Notes: generated by a model not told the origin, from the letters alone. Counted from the stretch's first letter, positions 45,381 to 58,001 are shown. The stretch is DNA of 64,000 nucleotides from Ochotona curzoniae (GCF_017591425.1 NW_024464918.1:28176001-28240000); one strand, 5' to 3'. Made by a program: numbers and translations.

Positions 45381-47631
45381 CTACGGATACATGTATGAGC
45401 TTGCTGGGTGCAGTGGAAACAAGGAAAATCGTTAAATCCAAGAGTTTTCTACCAAAGGCCACTTAGTGATTCTAGTGCCTTCGTATCCGTGTGGGTTACA
45501 GTACGTACGTGAGGCAGATTGCTGTTGGTGGATCTGACGCCAGGGTGAGGGTGTGGGGAGGGCCACTGCCGAGTGAAGCGGCCGTTCAGTGGTTTTGGTT
45601 TCTCTGTGCTTGCAGAAGAGGTTCTCCTGTGTGCTCACAGCGTTTCTCACGCACCTGATGGTTACTCACTATTGGGTTAGATGCATGACTGCTTCCACCA
45701 AGAGCGCCATGCAGGATGTGCAAAGCATATCATAAATATACTTCCTTATTCAGGACCAGAGAACTTTCTGGCTGATGGAGCCATAAACAAGTGAGCTTCT
45801 AGTGGCCTCTTAACATTTCAATTCACTCTCCCCTGAGGCATTTGGGGACAAATAAAAATGGTGCTTAACTTGCACAGTAGTTACATCTGGACAATGCAGA
45901 GACCATTTCAGCAGCAACATAAGCTGATACTGATTTGGAATTCAGTTTGTGTTTTCAAAAGCCTCTGCTGGTTCCTTTTATCAATGTGGATGGATATTTT
46001 GTTGTCGCCAGTAAATGGTTTTTTTCAGGCACATTCTGTGGCCTCAAGTGAATGCCCTTGGAAATCGGTGTTTGAATCTTTCCTGTTGATATTTTCTGGA
46101 GTACCAGTACTATGACCTATAAAACAGAGCAAGTATAAATGAAGTCAAAGCAGTAATGTACATTACTTTGGGCAGTGATGCTGACATTTGTAATGCAGCT
46201 GAATTCGGATGGAAATTGTAAGGCAGTTAATGAATCACTACTTATATTTTGAACTATCAGACTTCATGCCAACTCCATCATTTTGAGATGAAACTTAGAA
46301 TTCAGAAGTAGATTTTCTGATTCTAGTGCTTTTTTCTCTTAAGTCTTTGTCTTAAGTCATAAATAGTTCTAGACAGTTCTCATTCAGAAATGAGTATTTT
46401 CACATAAAACGATGGTTCTTAATTTTCTATTGACTTTTTGGAAATCAGCCGCATGCAAATTGTTTTTGCACCTTTCTAGGCAAATTGAATCTTAAAATGG
46501 TGAAAATTCTGCAGAATAGCTCTCTGAGAACAGCACGGTGCTGACTTGTGTTACTGCAACATGACACACATTAGCTCTCGTGTCCCACTGATTGCTCAGA
46601 GTCCTCCATGGCATGTTCATAGTGGAAGGAAGAATAGAATTCACATTATCAGACCCGAGTTCTGAGTTTGCCCCTGAAATTCACCAGTGTGATGATCCTG
46701 GCAGCCGTGGGATGCATGCCTCATAGCACAGATCAGACACCTCTCAGCTCATGGTATTTGTCTCGTTTTTCAAATGTTCCAAAGGTCTTAACTGCTTTGT
46801 TCAAGACAAGTTTTTTTTCACCGAAAGATCTAGAATCATAATCCAGGTTTTGTGACCTTTGGTACCCACAATGCTGTTTTTGCAGTACTCAGATGCCAGG
46901 AAAAATGGAGGGGTTTACAGATCAATAAATGGGGAATCATTGTCTCCCCTTAGTGAAAACTAGAATGTCATCAGATTGATCAATATCTTTACATTCTTTC
47001 AAAATTTTGCTGTATATATAAAAATCATGATTTTCTTCCCTTTGCAAAATGAAGAAAAAGGGGGGAAAGGGAATGCGATGATCAGTTTCTGTGGATGTTC
47101 AGATGCTTCTCAATTTCAGATGCTCTCACACCATTCCATATTCAGACATAAACAGAAATTAAATACGTGACTGTAAAAATTGAATTTTGCCAATGTAGAA
47201 TTGGCAAACCTTTTTCAAAACAAAAGTGAGTGTTGTAAGATTGGAATGCTTCATTAATATCCAACGAAGCTATAAGTCACTGCAGTCGTGACATAGAAGT
47301 TCAAGAATAGGAAGGAAATTAACCATAAAATTGAAATTGTGGCTTACCGTCAAACTGAGAGACAGTTCCATATCCCAAAGGAGGTGAGATTTGGCAGATG
47401 TGAATGAGAGAGCTAGCATTCGGCCCCTGCTTTACCTGTGTGTAGACACCGTTCTGCATGAACCTCGCAACAGCCCACTTTCCAACCTTCTCAGTTCATC
47501 TCGTCTGGAGGAACACTCTCGCTGCTGTTGTAATTTGAGAATCTGAGTCAGGATTGGGTAGGCGGGATCAGAAAGAGGGGAGATTCTGCAAACACATGTA
47601 AACACGTGTAAACATGTTTAGCTGTATGCAG
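45381..47631. other. 2.2 kb without recognised genes
   Basis: AT-rich unique DNA. A minus-strand MIR-like trace occurs near 46650-46740 (ATTCACCAGTGTGATGATCC). A dense forkhead-like motif cluster lies at 47593-47620. No exon was recognised. Confidence 0.35.
47593..47620. promoter_or_regulatory. Cluster of forkhead-like motifs around an E-box
   Basis: TGTAAACA occurs at 47598-47605 and 47608-47615, with CACGTG (47603-47608) between them and ATGTTTA following. TGTAAACA matches the forkhead (FOX) core and CACGTG a bHLH E-box. The motifs also form a short direct repeat (10-base period), so the arrangement may be simple-sequence expansion rather than an enhancer. Confidence 0.3.
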
Positions 47632-47824
47632 GAAGGTGGTCAGACAGCAGATGCAGCTCACCTCCATGCTGCACTGAGGGACACCCATGACACTGACATT
47701 CACAAAGGGATGCAGCAGCAGGGAGCTGGGTCAGAAGTGCATCAGCTGGGACTCAAAATAGTGTCCATACTGGTTGCTGGCTTTGCAGGGGGCGGTTTAA
47801 CTTGCTGTACCATCACACCAGTTC
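47632..47824 (-). mobile_element. Partial old CSINE, minus strand
   Basis: Shows GCAGCAGGGAGCTGGGTCAG, AGCTGGGACTCAAAATAGTG and a reversed head TTGCTGTACCATCACACC. The tail half is truncated or unrecognisable. Confidence 0.65.
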
Positions 47825-47924
47825 CTATCGCAATGCATTCTTTCAGCTGAGTCCCTGTATACATATAGGGTTTGCTTAAAATTGTTTGTAGAATCAGTGT
47901 GTATATGTTGATTCTCACATGGAT

Positions 47925-48222
47925 AAGGCAAATTTACAGAGAGAACAGAAAGATCATCCATCTGTGGAGTCTCTAAAATGGCCACACTGCTTGAGCAGAG
48001 CCAATCTGAAGCCAGGAGCCAGGGCCAACTTCTGGATCTCCCAAGAGGGTGCAGGATCGCAAGGTCTTGGGCCACACCTCTACTGCTTTTCCAGGCCACA
48101 AGCAGGGAGCTGGATGGGAAATGGAGCAGCCAGGACATGATTTGGCAATTATATGGGATGCAGAGCTTGGAGATAGAGTATTACCCAGTTTACCCAGTTG
48201 AGCTGTTGTACCCATCCCAACA
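47925..48222 (-). mobile_element. CSINE copy, minus strand
   Basis: The reversed body has ATTTACAGAGAGAACAGAAAG, AAATGGCCACACTGCTTGAG, TGAAGCCAGGAGCC, TGCAGGATCGCAAGGTCTTG and CAGGCCACAAGCAGGGAGC. The reversed head near 48180-48222 carries an ACCCAGTTTACCCAGTT duplication. It lies about 100 bases from another minus-strand SINE in the same orientation. Confidence 0.85.
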
Positions 48223-48461
48223 ACTTTTTCTCTAATTACAAGTTAGAGCATTTTAGTACAATAGTTTGAATCCGTTTCATTCTTTCATTTTAATGTCTTA
48301 CTAGATTTTGCAAATGGCGTGCCTTATAAGCTCATTGATTATCTGAAGGCACATCTCCTGAAACTCCGCAGTTGTCTGATGTACTGTCTTGCTCATGCTA
48401 GCCTTTCATGTGCAACGTCTCTCACGTTGCCAGCGTCGACGATCAGACTTGTAGGTAGGAC

Positions 48462-48820
48462 AAGAGCCTGAGGGTTAGGTGCTTATGTTTCATGCTGGAG
48501 TGCTGTGTTTAATTCCTGGGTCTGGCTATCAGTCTCAAGCTCCTGCCAGTGCAAACCTTAGGAAGCAGCTGATGATGATTCAAGTAGTTGAATCCTTACC
48601 ATTCACACGAGAGACCCGGATTGGTTTTCTGGTTTGCAGCGTCAGCTTGACACAGTCCTGCCCCTTGTGGGCATTTGAGCAGTAAGCAGCACACGGGAAC
48701 TGTCTGGCTTTGTGACTGACTCACACGCTCACTTGCTATCTCTTCCCTCTCTCCCTCCTCTTTTCTCTTCTTCCTTTCCTCCCTCTTTAAAAAAACAAAC
48801 AACAACAACAAAACAAATCC
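48462..48820 (+). mobile_element. Old CSINE copy, plus strand, CT-rich and A-rich tail
   Basis: Carries CAATTCCTGGGTCTGGC-like text, GCTCCTGCCAGTGCAAACC, GATGATGATTCAAGTAGTTG, AGAGACCCGGATTGG and TTGTGGGCATTTGAGCAGT. The end is a CTCTTCCCTCTCTCCCTCC tract and an AACAACAACA-type tail. Confidence 0.8.
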
Positions 48821-51800
48821 TTCATCTCAGGACCATTATTTCTGTGTCACTGTACATGAATTAGAGTGCCTTGATGCTTTCAGAACTACTTTCTACCAAG
48901 TAAAACCCGGCTGTGGCCTGCAGGTTTGCATATGTGTGGTTACGACTGTAGATCTGCAGTTTCATATGGGTCACTTCTGTGTCATATGTTGCTGGTGTAT
49001 TTGGGGAACTAGAACCACCCATAAGCAAATAATTACAAATTTTCCTTCTTCTGGGGGACTGTGTGGGTTGTAACCCGTACAGCTCCTCAGGCCGGGTAGG
49101 TCCTTCACAGGACGCCCTGTGAAACCTGGTATGACCATCCTGTCTGCATTTCTGGTCCTTTCCACAAACAGCATCCAGCAGCTGCCTTTGCAGATTGGAA
49201 TGATCTTAGAGTTCCTAGGAACAGCAAGCAAATCCCATGGCTGTGTGGAGACAGGTCCTCTAGTCATGATTATTTTAGAAGATTCTCCGGTTGTCTCTCC
49301 TCTCACAATGTAGAATTCTCTTTGTAGCCTAGGTTATTTACCAAAGGTTTCTACAACCACACATCATTGTATAAAATTTCTTCAGGGTCTTAAAGACATG
49401 CATTGTTTATGAATGACATCTAATAAAATGCCAATTTAAAAGTTTTATACTTTTAGAACCAAAAAAAAAAAAAGATAGCTGCTGCCCCCTCTCAGAAATA
49501 GTTTGTTTGTTTCAGTACAAGCAGTTAGTTATAAAATTTAAAATATGAATTTACAAATCTCTTTCTTTTTTCTATTCTGGAAGCTTGTGCTTTGGGGATG
49601 TAATGGCAAGCAGTCCCTATCCGTAGTTCTAGATTTAGATGTAAATATGCATGCATCTCTATGATACGTATGTACTTTCACCTCCTTTATATTTTTGGCA
49701 CTTATATGATATTAGATTGTGTTCTCTCTGAAAAATGCTTTGTATTATGATTTCTGATATGACGCGTTGAACGTGCACTGATATGACGCCTCTAAGACAG
49801 ATTCAGGAGTTAAGAGTCCAAATAAAGCAGTCATTATTTAGCTTTGTGATTTTTGGCACATTTCTGGGGATTTGAGTTAATGATTTTCTCATGCAGAATA
49901 AAGTATTTGATTATATGTAATTATAATTCCTGTAGTCTGCTTTCATTGTTCAAGTTTGGATTGTAATATATCATCACATTTCAGTCCATTAAATACTTAG
50001 TAGAAAAGATATGAACTGTACCTGATAATTAGATTATTGACAGTTCACAGTTATTTAACATCCCTTGAAATGACATTTTCAAAATGAGGGGCTTTGTACA
50101 TGGGTAATTCTAAAGAATTATTTTGGAACTCATATTTGAGACTGGATAATATTTTTAAAATACTTAAAAATCAGCCAATAGTAGACATAAGTCTAACGTA
50201 AATCTAGACATAATTGTTTCTTAGAAATTTAGTTTCTATAAAAATAGGATTTTTTTTATTAGAAATTAGGCATTTTATCACAGTCAAGATTTTTTAAAAA
50301 AGAATTTCCATATTTGGGGAAATTTTAGGACAGATTTAGAAAGTAAAAGTTTAAAGAAATATTGTTTAAAATAATCCATTCTTTCAATAAAACACAATGA
50401 AATCACTACCTTCTCTACCTAAAGGTTGAAAGTATATTGCTAAAGAGGTTGGTATAATGACTCTGAGATAAATTTTGTGTTTATATAACCACATGTTGAA
50501 TGCGGCTGCACTTGCAAAGCATATTCCTTAAATGATACGGTAAAACTTACACATTAATGAAGTAAATGCACTGAGAACTTGCATTACGTTAGTGGTTGTT
50601 AGCGAGCTTTCAGCACGCACCCGATGGGGCATTACATAGGCCTCAGGAGGGAATTTCTTCTCTGTGTACCAGTCATGGTTATGGAGATCTGTGAATCCCA
50701 GACAGACTGATACAGATGGGGCCGCTCTGGTTACAGCAGTAGTTAGGGCTGTAACACCAATGCATGACCCCAAAAAGCCAACTTTAAGAAATATATAGGT
50801 CTCCAGGTCCCACCAGGCAGATTCTAGATCAATCAGGCTGGGATAAAACCAAAAGACTGTATGTTAAAATCCACCTCCCTTAGTAAGTTGTACAGCCAGT
50901 GTGAAATTACTGCCCCAAGGAGAAAATGGCGATCTATCCCTGGTTGTGACTGTGCGTTGGAGATACTTATGGGGATATCTCTCCTGAAAAAGTCATCTGT
51001 GGAACAACTTTAACATTATCCATAAAAAGGGAGTAAGAAACCAATTCCTGCCCTCAGTCTCCCCATTTTCTCACTCTCTTCCCAAAAGAATCAATTCAAA
51101 ACAGCAAACACTGTTCAGTATGCATTGTCGTATTGTCTGTATTGTATTTCATAATGCATCTACTCTAGCATTTCTTGTTTTTGAAGTAAAAAGGATGCTT
51201 CAAACATGAGAATTGGCATATTCCTTGGTACCGATAGATCATCTATCAGCATGAATATATATTTTGCTGTGTGTGTGTATGAGTGTATGTATTTGTGTAT
51301 GTGTAGGTATGTATATATGTGTATATGTGTGTGTTTGGTGCAAGGATTTAAATGTTAACTACTGATTCGACTGGGCAAACTTGTCAGAATTATCTAAGTT
51401 TCGTGAAATGATACTGGTTTTAGGTAAACTATGAATTTTCTTTTGGAATTCCATCATCATTAGCAGTCACAGAGGAGTCATGAACTATATCCAAAAGCTT
51501 TGATGTGAGATTTCTTTAATAATGCCACAGTTGTGAACTTTTTCTTTCGGACTCTGAGTGATTTGAGATTCACTCACTTTTCCCTTACTTTGACACCTCC
51601 ACTCCAGGCATCCCTCTAAACAGTGTGCTGTTGGTGGAGATTATTTATGTTTCTTTTTGTTTATAAAGATTTGTAACATTTTGTCAAAAGTACTAAGTTT
51701 TTCCGATGTGTGCTCATGAGGCACTTTTTGCAGATTATATTGCTCATTAACATTACAACATTTTTCTAAAATATGCTCTTTTATGAACTTTTGAGTATTC

Positions 51801-52740
51801 TACCTGTAGCTACTCATAGCAGTGGGTTACAGACGCTTAGATTGCCTTCGAAGACACTCTGGGGAGAGACTCTTGCTTGGAAAAACTTGAAGCAGGTTTA
51901 TGGCTTTACACAGATGGGGGTATGAGTTTGTTCCTTTAGTGTTTCTTTAACAAGGGTTTATTGCTTGGGACAAGATAATGAAATTAAACTCATGGCTGTT
52001 GAACTTAAGTTAGACAAGGGCATGGCGTACTACAGCACATGGGATGAACACAGCAAGAATAGAACACGACTCCTCCAAGAGTGGGATGAAGGTGCTGTGC
52101 TGGCCTGTGATGTTCTTGCGTGGTGATGAAGGAGTTAATAAAAGAGCAGGAGCTCAAGCTGGGCTTTGCCGTGTGGCTGGGCAGTGGCCAGATGGGAGGG
52201 AGGAATTCATAAATGTCCAGGAGTATACAGAGACAAGAGGCCGGGCTGGGAACAGCTGGATGCAGGGCTAACGTCCAAGAGCAAGCTGGACGTAGAACTG
52301 GGAAGATGTCACAACTCTGTGGCACAGTGGACAGATTCTAATTAAAGAAAAGTAGTGTGGGTAATTAGATCATGACAGTTTAAAATCCCAGGGATGGAAT
52401 TCAGTTTACACATGGCATACTTGGACCTAAAGTCACCATCAAGACCAGATTTCTCTAGAGACCCTGGGAACAGGTCTCCAGGTTTTCCCAGTTCCATAAG
52501 CCTGTATCTAATATTTACCAGTCCAGGAAATAAGATCAGCTCTCTGATAAATTTCCTCCATGAGCACAATGGCCTCTCTGGGAAGAGCCAGTAGTCACCC
52601 CTAGAGGGCCCACCAGGCTATCCCTGCACCCAACATTGAAAAGAAAGGATGGGATATGTTAATATTTTAGTTTCATTCCTAGAGCTGACTGCTAAGAATG
52701 AGAATGAATTTGTCAAGGTGAAATTAGGGTATGGTTGGTG
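48821..52740. other. 3.9 kb AT-rich, SINE-free stretch
   Basis: No SINE is seen in almost 4 kb. The interval 49320-50530 is strongly AT-rich with homeodomain-like TAATTA words. An 81-codon minus-strand frame (50528-50773) includes CIGVTALTTAVTRAAPS and then LGFTDLHNHDWYTEKKFPPE; I do not recognise a family, and the surrounding text (50500-51000) may be an old retrotransposon or retrocopy fragment. A (TG/TA) tract lies at 51267-51335. Confidence 0.35.
51267..51335. repeat. Imperfect TG/TA microsatellite
   Basis: Alternating TG runs interrupted by ATGA, TATG and TATATG segments. Interruptions suggest an old array with limited present instability. Confidence 0.85.
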
Positions 52741-52849
52741 CAGGCATCCTGCATAGATTTGGCCTTAGATGCTTTGAACATGCAGGTGGTCTGAGATCCA
52801 GATGAATGGAAAAGGGCAATATGCACCTGCCAGTGTGGTGGTAAAAGGT

Positions 52850-53180
52850 GTAGCAGAGTAAACTCCCAGATACCTACTAGAAGACATGTACAGTAATACT
52901 CATTGTAGACTTAGTCCTAGTGTTTGTAAATCTGAAATCCATCTAAATGTCAGTCAAGACAAGAATACAACAGTATTTGATTGCATAAAAATCATATAAC
53001 CAGCAAAATGAGAAACTTATAATATGTGACATGATAAATGGAAAAAAAAAGTTACCAGTTACCAAAGATTATAAACACAATAGCAAAGGGATATGATCTG
53101 GAATGAGATAGAATGTAGGGTGACAGAGCATGCAGGGGTAACAATGTGATGGTCATTGAAGTCCTTTGGTATTTAAGCAG
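52850..53180 (+). mobile_element. Ancient L1M 3'-region fragment, plus strand
   Basis: The order of CAGTAATACTCATTGTAG, AAATCCATCTAAATGTCAG, GAATACAACAGTATTTGATT and later ACAATGTGATGGTCATTG fits the 3' part of old mammalian L1 (region of 'hybrid' ORF2 end and UTR). The start may extend leftwards to about 52740. Confidence 0.55.
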
Positions 53181-53324
53181 AGAATGTAGAAAGGATGGAT
53201 TGAGTCACGTGGGTGTCTTCTCCGGGCAGTGCATGCGTACTTGTTGTACTTAGCCTACAGGAAGAAAGTCCAGGGAAGAGCAGTAGGATAGAAGGCCATT
53301 GTCAAAGGAAGCACACATTGTTGT

Positions 53325-53610
53325 TGCTACTTTGGAAAATACTATCCAAAAACCTGGTGGCTTACGGCAACCACTCTTTCATTTGATGTCCTCCTTTTGT
53401 GAGCCAAGGATGCAGGTCAGGCTTTAAGCTCGACATTTTTACCCGATGGGGGGCAACTGTGGGATTTTTTCATTTATTTGTCAGCTTCTCTGGAGAATAG
53501 AAGGCAGGTTCGCCCACATGCCCATGCCTTGGCAGGAACATCCAGAAGGCTGAGCTTAGGAAAGTCCAGCACCTCCTTCTGGGTTGTGACAGAGGCTCAC
53601 ATCACCTTCC
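53325..53610. repeat. Possible ancient DNA-transposon-like repeat
   Basis: AAAAACCTGGTGGCTTACGGCAACCACTC followed by CTCCTTTTGTGAGCC-type text resembles an old interspersed repeat with a GGTGGCTTAAAACAAC core. I could not name the family reliably, and divergence is high. Confidence 0.4.
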
Positions 53611-54939
53611 CTCCTTGGCATTCAGAGGATTTACATGACAGTATGTAATTTCAAGAGCAAATGTACTAAGAGACTATCTTTAGACCTGGATCTGGAAATT
53701 GACAGATCATTCATTCTGTCCTGCTGTATTAACCCAGGTTGTCACAGAGTCAACCAAAATTCCTCGTATCATGTAGAACAGTGTGGGCTGTGGTTAAATT
53801 TTATAAAATTATGGGACAATAGCCTGCTAGTTTGACTCATGGATTGGATCTAGCATTTTTGAAGAGAGAAAAGAAGAGCCAACCATGGCCTAATTCCTTT
53901 TTCCTTCTCCACTTAAGAACTGTAGGGACAGATTTATAATCTCTTGGGAAAGGGACAATCATTGGAAGGAAAATCTTACATTCACTTTTGTTCATCCTAA
54001 GTTTGAGCCTGTTTGATGGCCAGATAGACCGACTAGCAAGCTTCTGGACGTATGAGACTCAAGTTCAGGAGACAGGACTGGGCCAGTATCAATTTACGTG
54101 CAGCATGGTATTAAATTAAAGGGACTGGATGAGTTTATTATAGTAGGTGCCTGAGATCTAGCTCCTTAGGCCTTGGGAAATTCAAAGGTTAATGATAGGA
54201 GAAAGATAACTTCCAAGAAAAGTAATGGTGCCAAGAAAAAGCAAACCATGAGTCAAATAACTGGGAAACCTAGTGACAATAGTTGAAAATGTCAGGGATG
54301 ATCAGTTTGCACACTGAGATAAGAACTGAAAATTGAACATCATTTTGAACTTGGAAACAATCGAGGACTTGTTGGATCTCTTATGTTTGGGATCGAAAAA
54401 GACAAACCTGGTGAAGGTGACCTCCAGATAATAAGAGGACATGAGAAAGCTGCTCTGGGCAGACTGCATAATACTCTCTCCTGTGTACCTCGTCTATGGA
54501 GAGGAGATGCCGCTGTGCCCAGGCTTGGGCGCCTCCTCTCAACAGAGGCCACTGGAGGCCTTGAGTATCAGCTTAGAGGCACTTGTTAGAAATGGTTTCT
54601 GTCACAACCAGAATTGTTTCTGGGCATTTAATATGTTTCCGTTTGTCTCCCAACCACATTGCTAAATACTCGGAAGGGTCAGCACTTTGAATTCAAATGC
54701 CTGTTTGAAAATTGTTCTTACTGTTATGTGAAAATGGCAACGGATCAGGCCCATGAGAAAAATTCAGTTGAACTTGTAAGACTGTGGGAATATATTTCGA
54801 GCTGATGTAGATGACACCATTAGCTGTTGCATCATTAATATTTCCTGCCTTTATTTTAAAGTCCTTGTGGCAGGGCTACAACTTGATCTGGACTCAGGTA
54901 GGAGAACTTTAGAAAGCAGCATGGGGAGCTAACAGAACA
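53611..54939. other. Unique DNA, nothing recognised
   Basis: Overlapping open frames at 54340-54665 on both strands are short and motif-free. No repeat or exon was identified. Confidence 0.4.
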
Positions 54940-55036
54940 TTGAACCAGCAGGTAGGACACCTCAGCTCCAGACTTGTGCTAATTAGGTCACCTGCACTGT
55001 CTAATGTTCAGTCTAGAAACTGGAGTTGAATTATTA
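54940..55036 (-). mobile_element. Probable MIR fragment, minus strand
   Basis: CAGCTCCAGACTTGTGCTAA, TTAGGTCACCTGCACTGTC and GTCTAGAAACTGGAGTTGAA match, in order, the antisense of the MIR core (GTGACCTTGGGCAAG ... CTCATCTGTAAAATGG). It abuts a plus-strand MIR. Confidence 0.45.
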
Positions 55037-55180
55037 TCATTGCCATTTTACAGCTGAGGAATTGAGGCTTAATGAAGTTAAATTACTAGCACAGTGTCCT
55101 ACAATTAACCACACAGAGTCAGTGTAGGAAGCCAGGCAGAATCCAGAGTGCATGAGCCCTCAATACCAAGTTCTGCCCTG
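55037..55180 (+). mobile_element. MIR fragment, plus strand
   Basis: CATTGCCATTTTACAGCTGA, GGAATTGAGGCTTAATGAAG and AGTCAGTGTAGGAAGCCAGG follow the MIR consensus (CATTTTACAGATGAGGAAACTGAGGC and so on) with clear conservation. MIR is an ancient tRNA-derived SINE common to mammals. Confidence 0.85.
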
Positions 55181-56488
55181 TCATAGATTTTGTTGAGTAA
55201 GGATCATGACAGCATACCTTCTTATGTCTTATTTTGAGCACCGACTGTATACATGCACACATAAACTTTTTTAAAACTGTGAAGCACTAATTTGGAGGTA
55301 ATTTCTGGAGTGAGCATGGTAGTGTATTACTTACCCCTTTTTTAAAGTTGCCAGATTCTAACACCTTTTCCGTGGTCTATTTCTGAGGTTCTTGATGTCC
55401 AATGATTTAGTTGTTAATTTTTCTACAAAAGACAGACAGTTACTAATAAGAAGAAAATATATGTGTTTTTTGTGAATTCTGTGTAGCATTGAAGTGCCTC
55501 GTTTTCAAGCTAATTATTCAACAATTATATTGTTAAAAACGTCACAGCTTAAAGGAACACATATACAGGATCCAAGAGATAAAAGTTGTTATTTGATTTT
55601 CAGGACATTCAATGTCCCTGTTAAGCTGAATGAATATAATGGGAGCAAATATTCTAAATGTTTTGAAAACAAAACAAAAACAAATTTCAGGTTCTTTCAC
55701 TATTCTTCATGCATTGCTAGATAATGTTCATTTAGTTTGCTTTCATTCATATATCATTGTACCCGAAAGAATATAGGTAAGCCGAATGGAAACTCATTCA
55801 ATTCTTTCCACAAATTGATATCTATTCATGCTTTCAGTTCCCAAAGTTACAGTTTTCTGAGTAAATATTAATTATGGTTTTGGTAAATTAAATCGCTAGC
55901 TTTATCACTTCTCACACCTTTTAATTCTACTGACTGCTTTCATGAATTTGCTACGTATATCCTGTCAAATTGTGAGTACTTGTTTTGAATATCATCATAT
56001 TGTCAAATATTATTAGAAGAGTGTGCTCACTACTTCATTCAGGAAACATTTATTATATTCCTACAGTATACCGGTTCTGTGATGCTTGCTGTGATTACAA
56101 GATCTCTAGCTGTTTGTTCTCTAAGAAACCAGCGAGGCTGTAGAATTAGGGATATTATTGAGATATGTTGTTCCTTGTAGGTGAGGGAATCATTCTTAAA
56201 GTACTTCCTAAAAAGAAGCAGAATTCCTACGTCTCCACAAAAATCAAGTCAAAGATAGTACCCAAAGAAACAAACTGTGGAGAAAGGATTTTATTTTTCA
56301 ATAAAATTCAATTCAATATACAGACTAGAAATAAACTTTAAATCTTAGTTCATAGCATTATATTACACTCAGAAGAGTTTCAGTTCTAAAAGCTAATTTT
56401 TAAATTTTAAGATTTTATACCTAAAAATGATACAGCTTAATGACATTGAAGTAGATACTCTGTAGTTTTTTTTAAAAAAAATAGCTTA
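55181..56488. other. AT-rich unique DNA with a small MIR-era trace
   Basis: The only repeat-like text is at 56036-56105 (GGAAACATTTATTATATTCC, then GATGCTTGCTGTGATTACAA), like a mammalian-wide repeat with an ACATTTATTGAGC core. The rest is AT-rich and unremarkable. Confidence 0.4.
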
Positions 56489-56791
56489 ATAGGCATTTAG
56501 CTTAGCAGTAAAAACGCTGGTTGGGACACGTGTTTCCATGTTTGAACGCTAGCTCTGGTTTCTGCTTCTGGCTTCCTGTTGGCACGTCGCCTGGAAGGCA
56601 GAGCGTTGTGCGTGAGTAGCCGGGTGGCTGTCCCCCACAGCTGAGTCCTGCATTCATTCCTGGCTTCCCATGTCAGCCTGTCCCAGCCCCGGTTGAACTG
56701 CAACGTCTTTGTGTGTGTGTTTCTGTCTTGTCTCCTTTACCACCTCCTCCTTTCTCTCACTTTTTGTCCTCTTTTTCCCTTTCTCAAAAAG
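56489..56791 (+). mobile_element. Old CSINE copy, plus strand
   Basis: The head AGGCATTTAGCTTAGCAGTA and body TGGCTTCCTGTTGGCACGTC, CCCCCACAGCTGAGTCCTGC and CCTGGCTTCCCATGTCAGCC are followed by a pyrimidine-rich end and AAAAAG. An A/T-run precedes it. Confidence 0.75.
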
Positions 56792-56929
56792 TGGAAAGTA
56801 CAGAAAACCTTAAAGGTAGTGGGAAAACATCAGTGCATTGAAGGAGGTGGAAATGGACTGCTTCATCGAAAAGTGAGGGTATGGAGCAACTAGAATACTG
56901 CTAGCAGCATTAGTTGATATCATGGATGT

Positions 56930-57260
56930 TCACATCTTAAGCTGACAACATGCATACCTTAAAACTTGAAAATTCCATTTCTGTGTACATAACAAAGGAC
57001 CTTATTCATGTATTTTCCCAAAAACGTTTGTAAGTGGAACATTCACAATAGACAAAAACCAAAAAGTAACCAATTTGTACAGTTGTAGTTGGACAGATCA
57101 AACATGATTCATTCATTCATATAGATAGATAGATATTTGACACCGTAAGCCACATGTAATAGGATGGGCTAATCTTTGAAGTCATGATATTTCACTCCAC
57201 ATAGGGAAAAAGAAGTCAAGCATAAACGATTGCTTTGATTACATAAATTTAAAACATTAA
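56930..57260 (+). mobile_element. Ancient L1M 3'-region fragment, plus strand
   Basis: Contains ATTCACAATAGACAAAAACC, CAACCAATTTGTACAG-like text, TTTGACACCGTAAGCCACATG and TGATATTTCACTCCACATAG, in the order expected of an old L1 3' region (AATAGCCAAAAAGTGG ... AAAAGGCCACATATTG). A (GATA)n run at about 57121-57136 interrupts it. Confidence 0.65.
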
Positions 57261-58001
57261 ATAAATCTGTGATGCAGAGCAAGAATTGTTTTGGTTATTT
57301 TCTGAGGAGTTCTAAGGGCTACGGGAGGCTGTGGAGTGTAAGGCAAAGTCTATTTCTTGGGCTGTCTGCTGGCTTGACTTCCTGAAAATGCTGAATGCAT
57401 TGTGCACTCCTCTGTAGCCTGTGACACTGCAGTGAAGTGTGCTAATGCAAGTTAGAAAAATACATAATGGAGAAAAAAAAACTTCTTCAGCTAGTGCATT
57501 GCCCCAAGTGATTTCTACCAGAGAAAAGGCTCAGCATTTCTTTCTGTAGCAAAATAATTTTGGGCAGCAGGAAGAATCTAATTCTCAAGCACTGCCATAT
57601 GTCAGTTATTGTCCTGTGTTTGGTTGTAAGTTCTCAATCATGCCATCTTTCTCTTCTTGGATATTGACTGTTGCTGGAGGGAGGAGAATCACAGAATTAC
57701 TAGTTAGGTAAAAAGGAACAGCTAACATGCAGTCATCTTTAAAATCCTTGTTCTTGACCTTGGTTTGAAAGCTTCGTCTTACTTCACTGTACTCCTGCAT
57801 ATCTGGATTAATTTTGTCCAATGTAAGATTGGATTTCGTGGCTTCAGTAAATTGCTTACCTTTCTGGTCAATATTGCTCCTTTATTTTTCTTTGGATTCT
57901 TTCTTTTAATTTTCTGGTATTTCATGTGCTTTGTTGCTACCCCCCTGCACTTCAACACTTTTTATCGTGAAGAGCTCATGCTTTCTTAGAACTTAGGAAT
58001 T
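57261..58001. other. Unique DNA, nothing recognised
   Basis: A 71-codon minus-strand frame at 57606-57821 has no recognised family. No repeat was identified. Confidence 0.4.
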
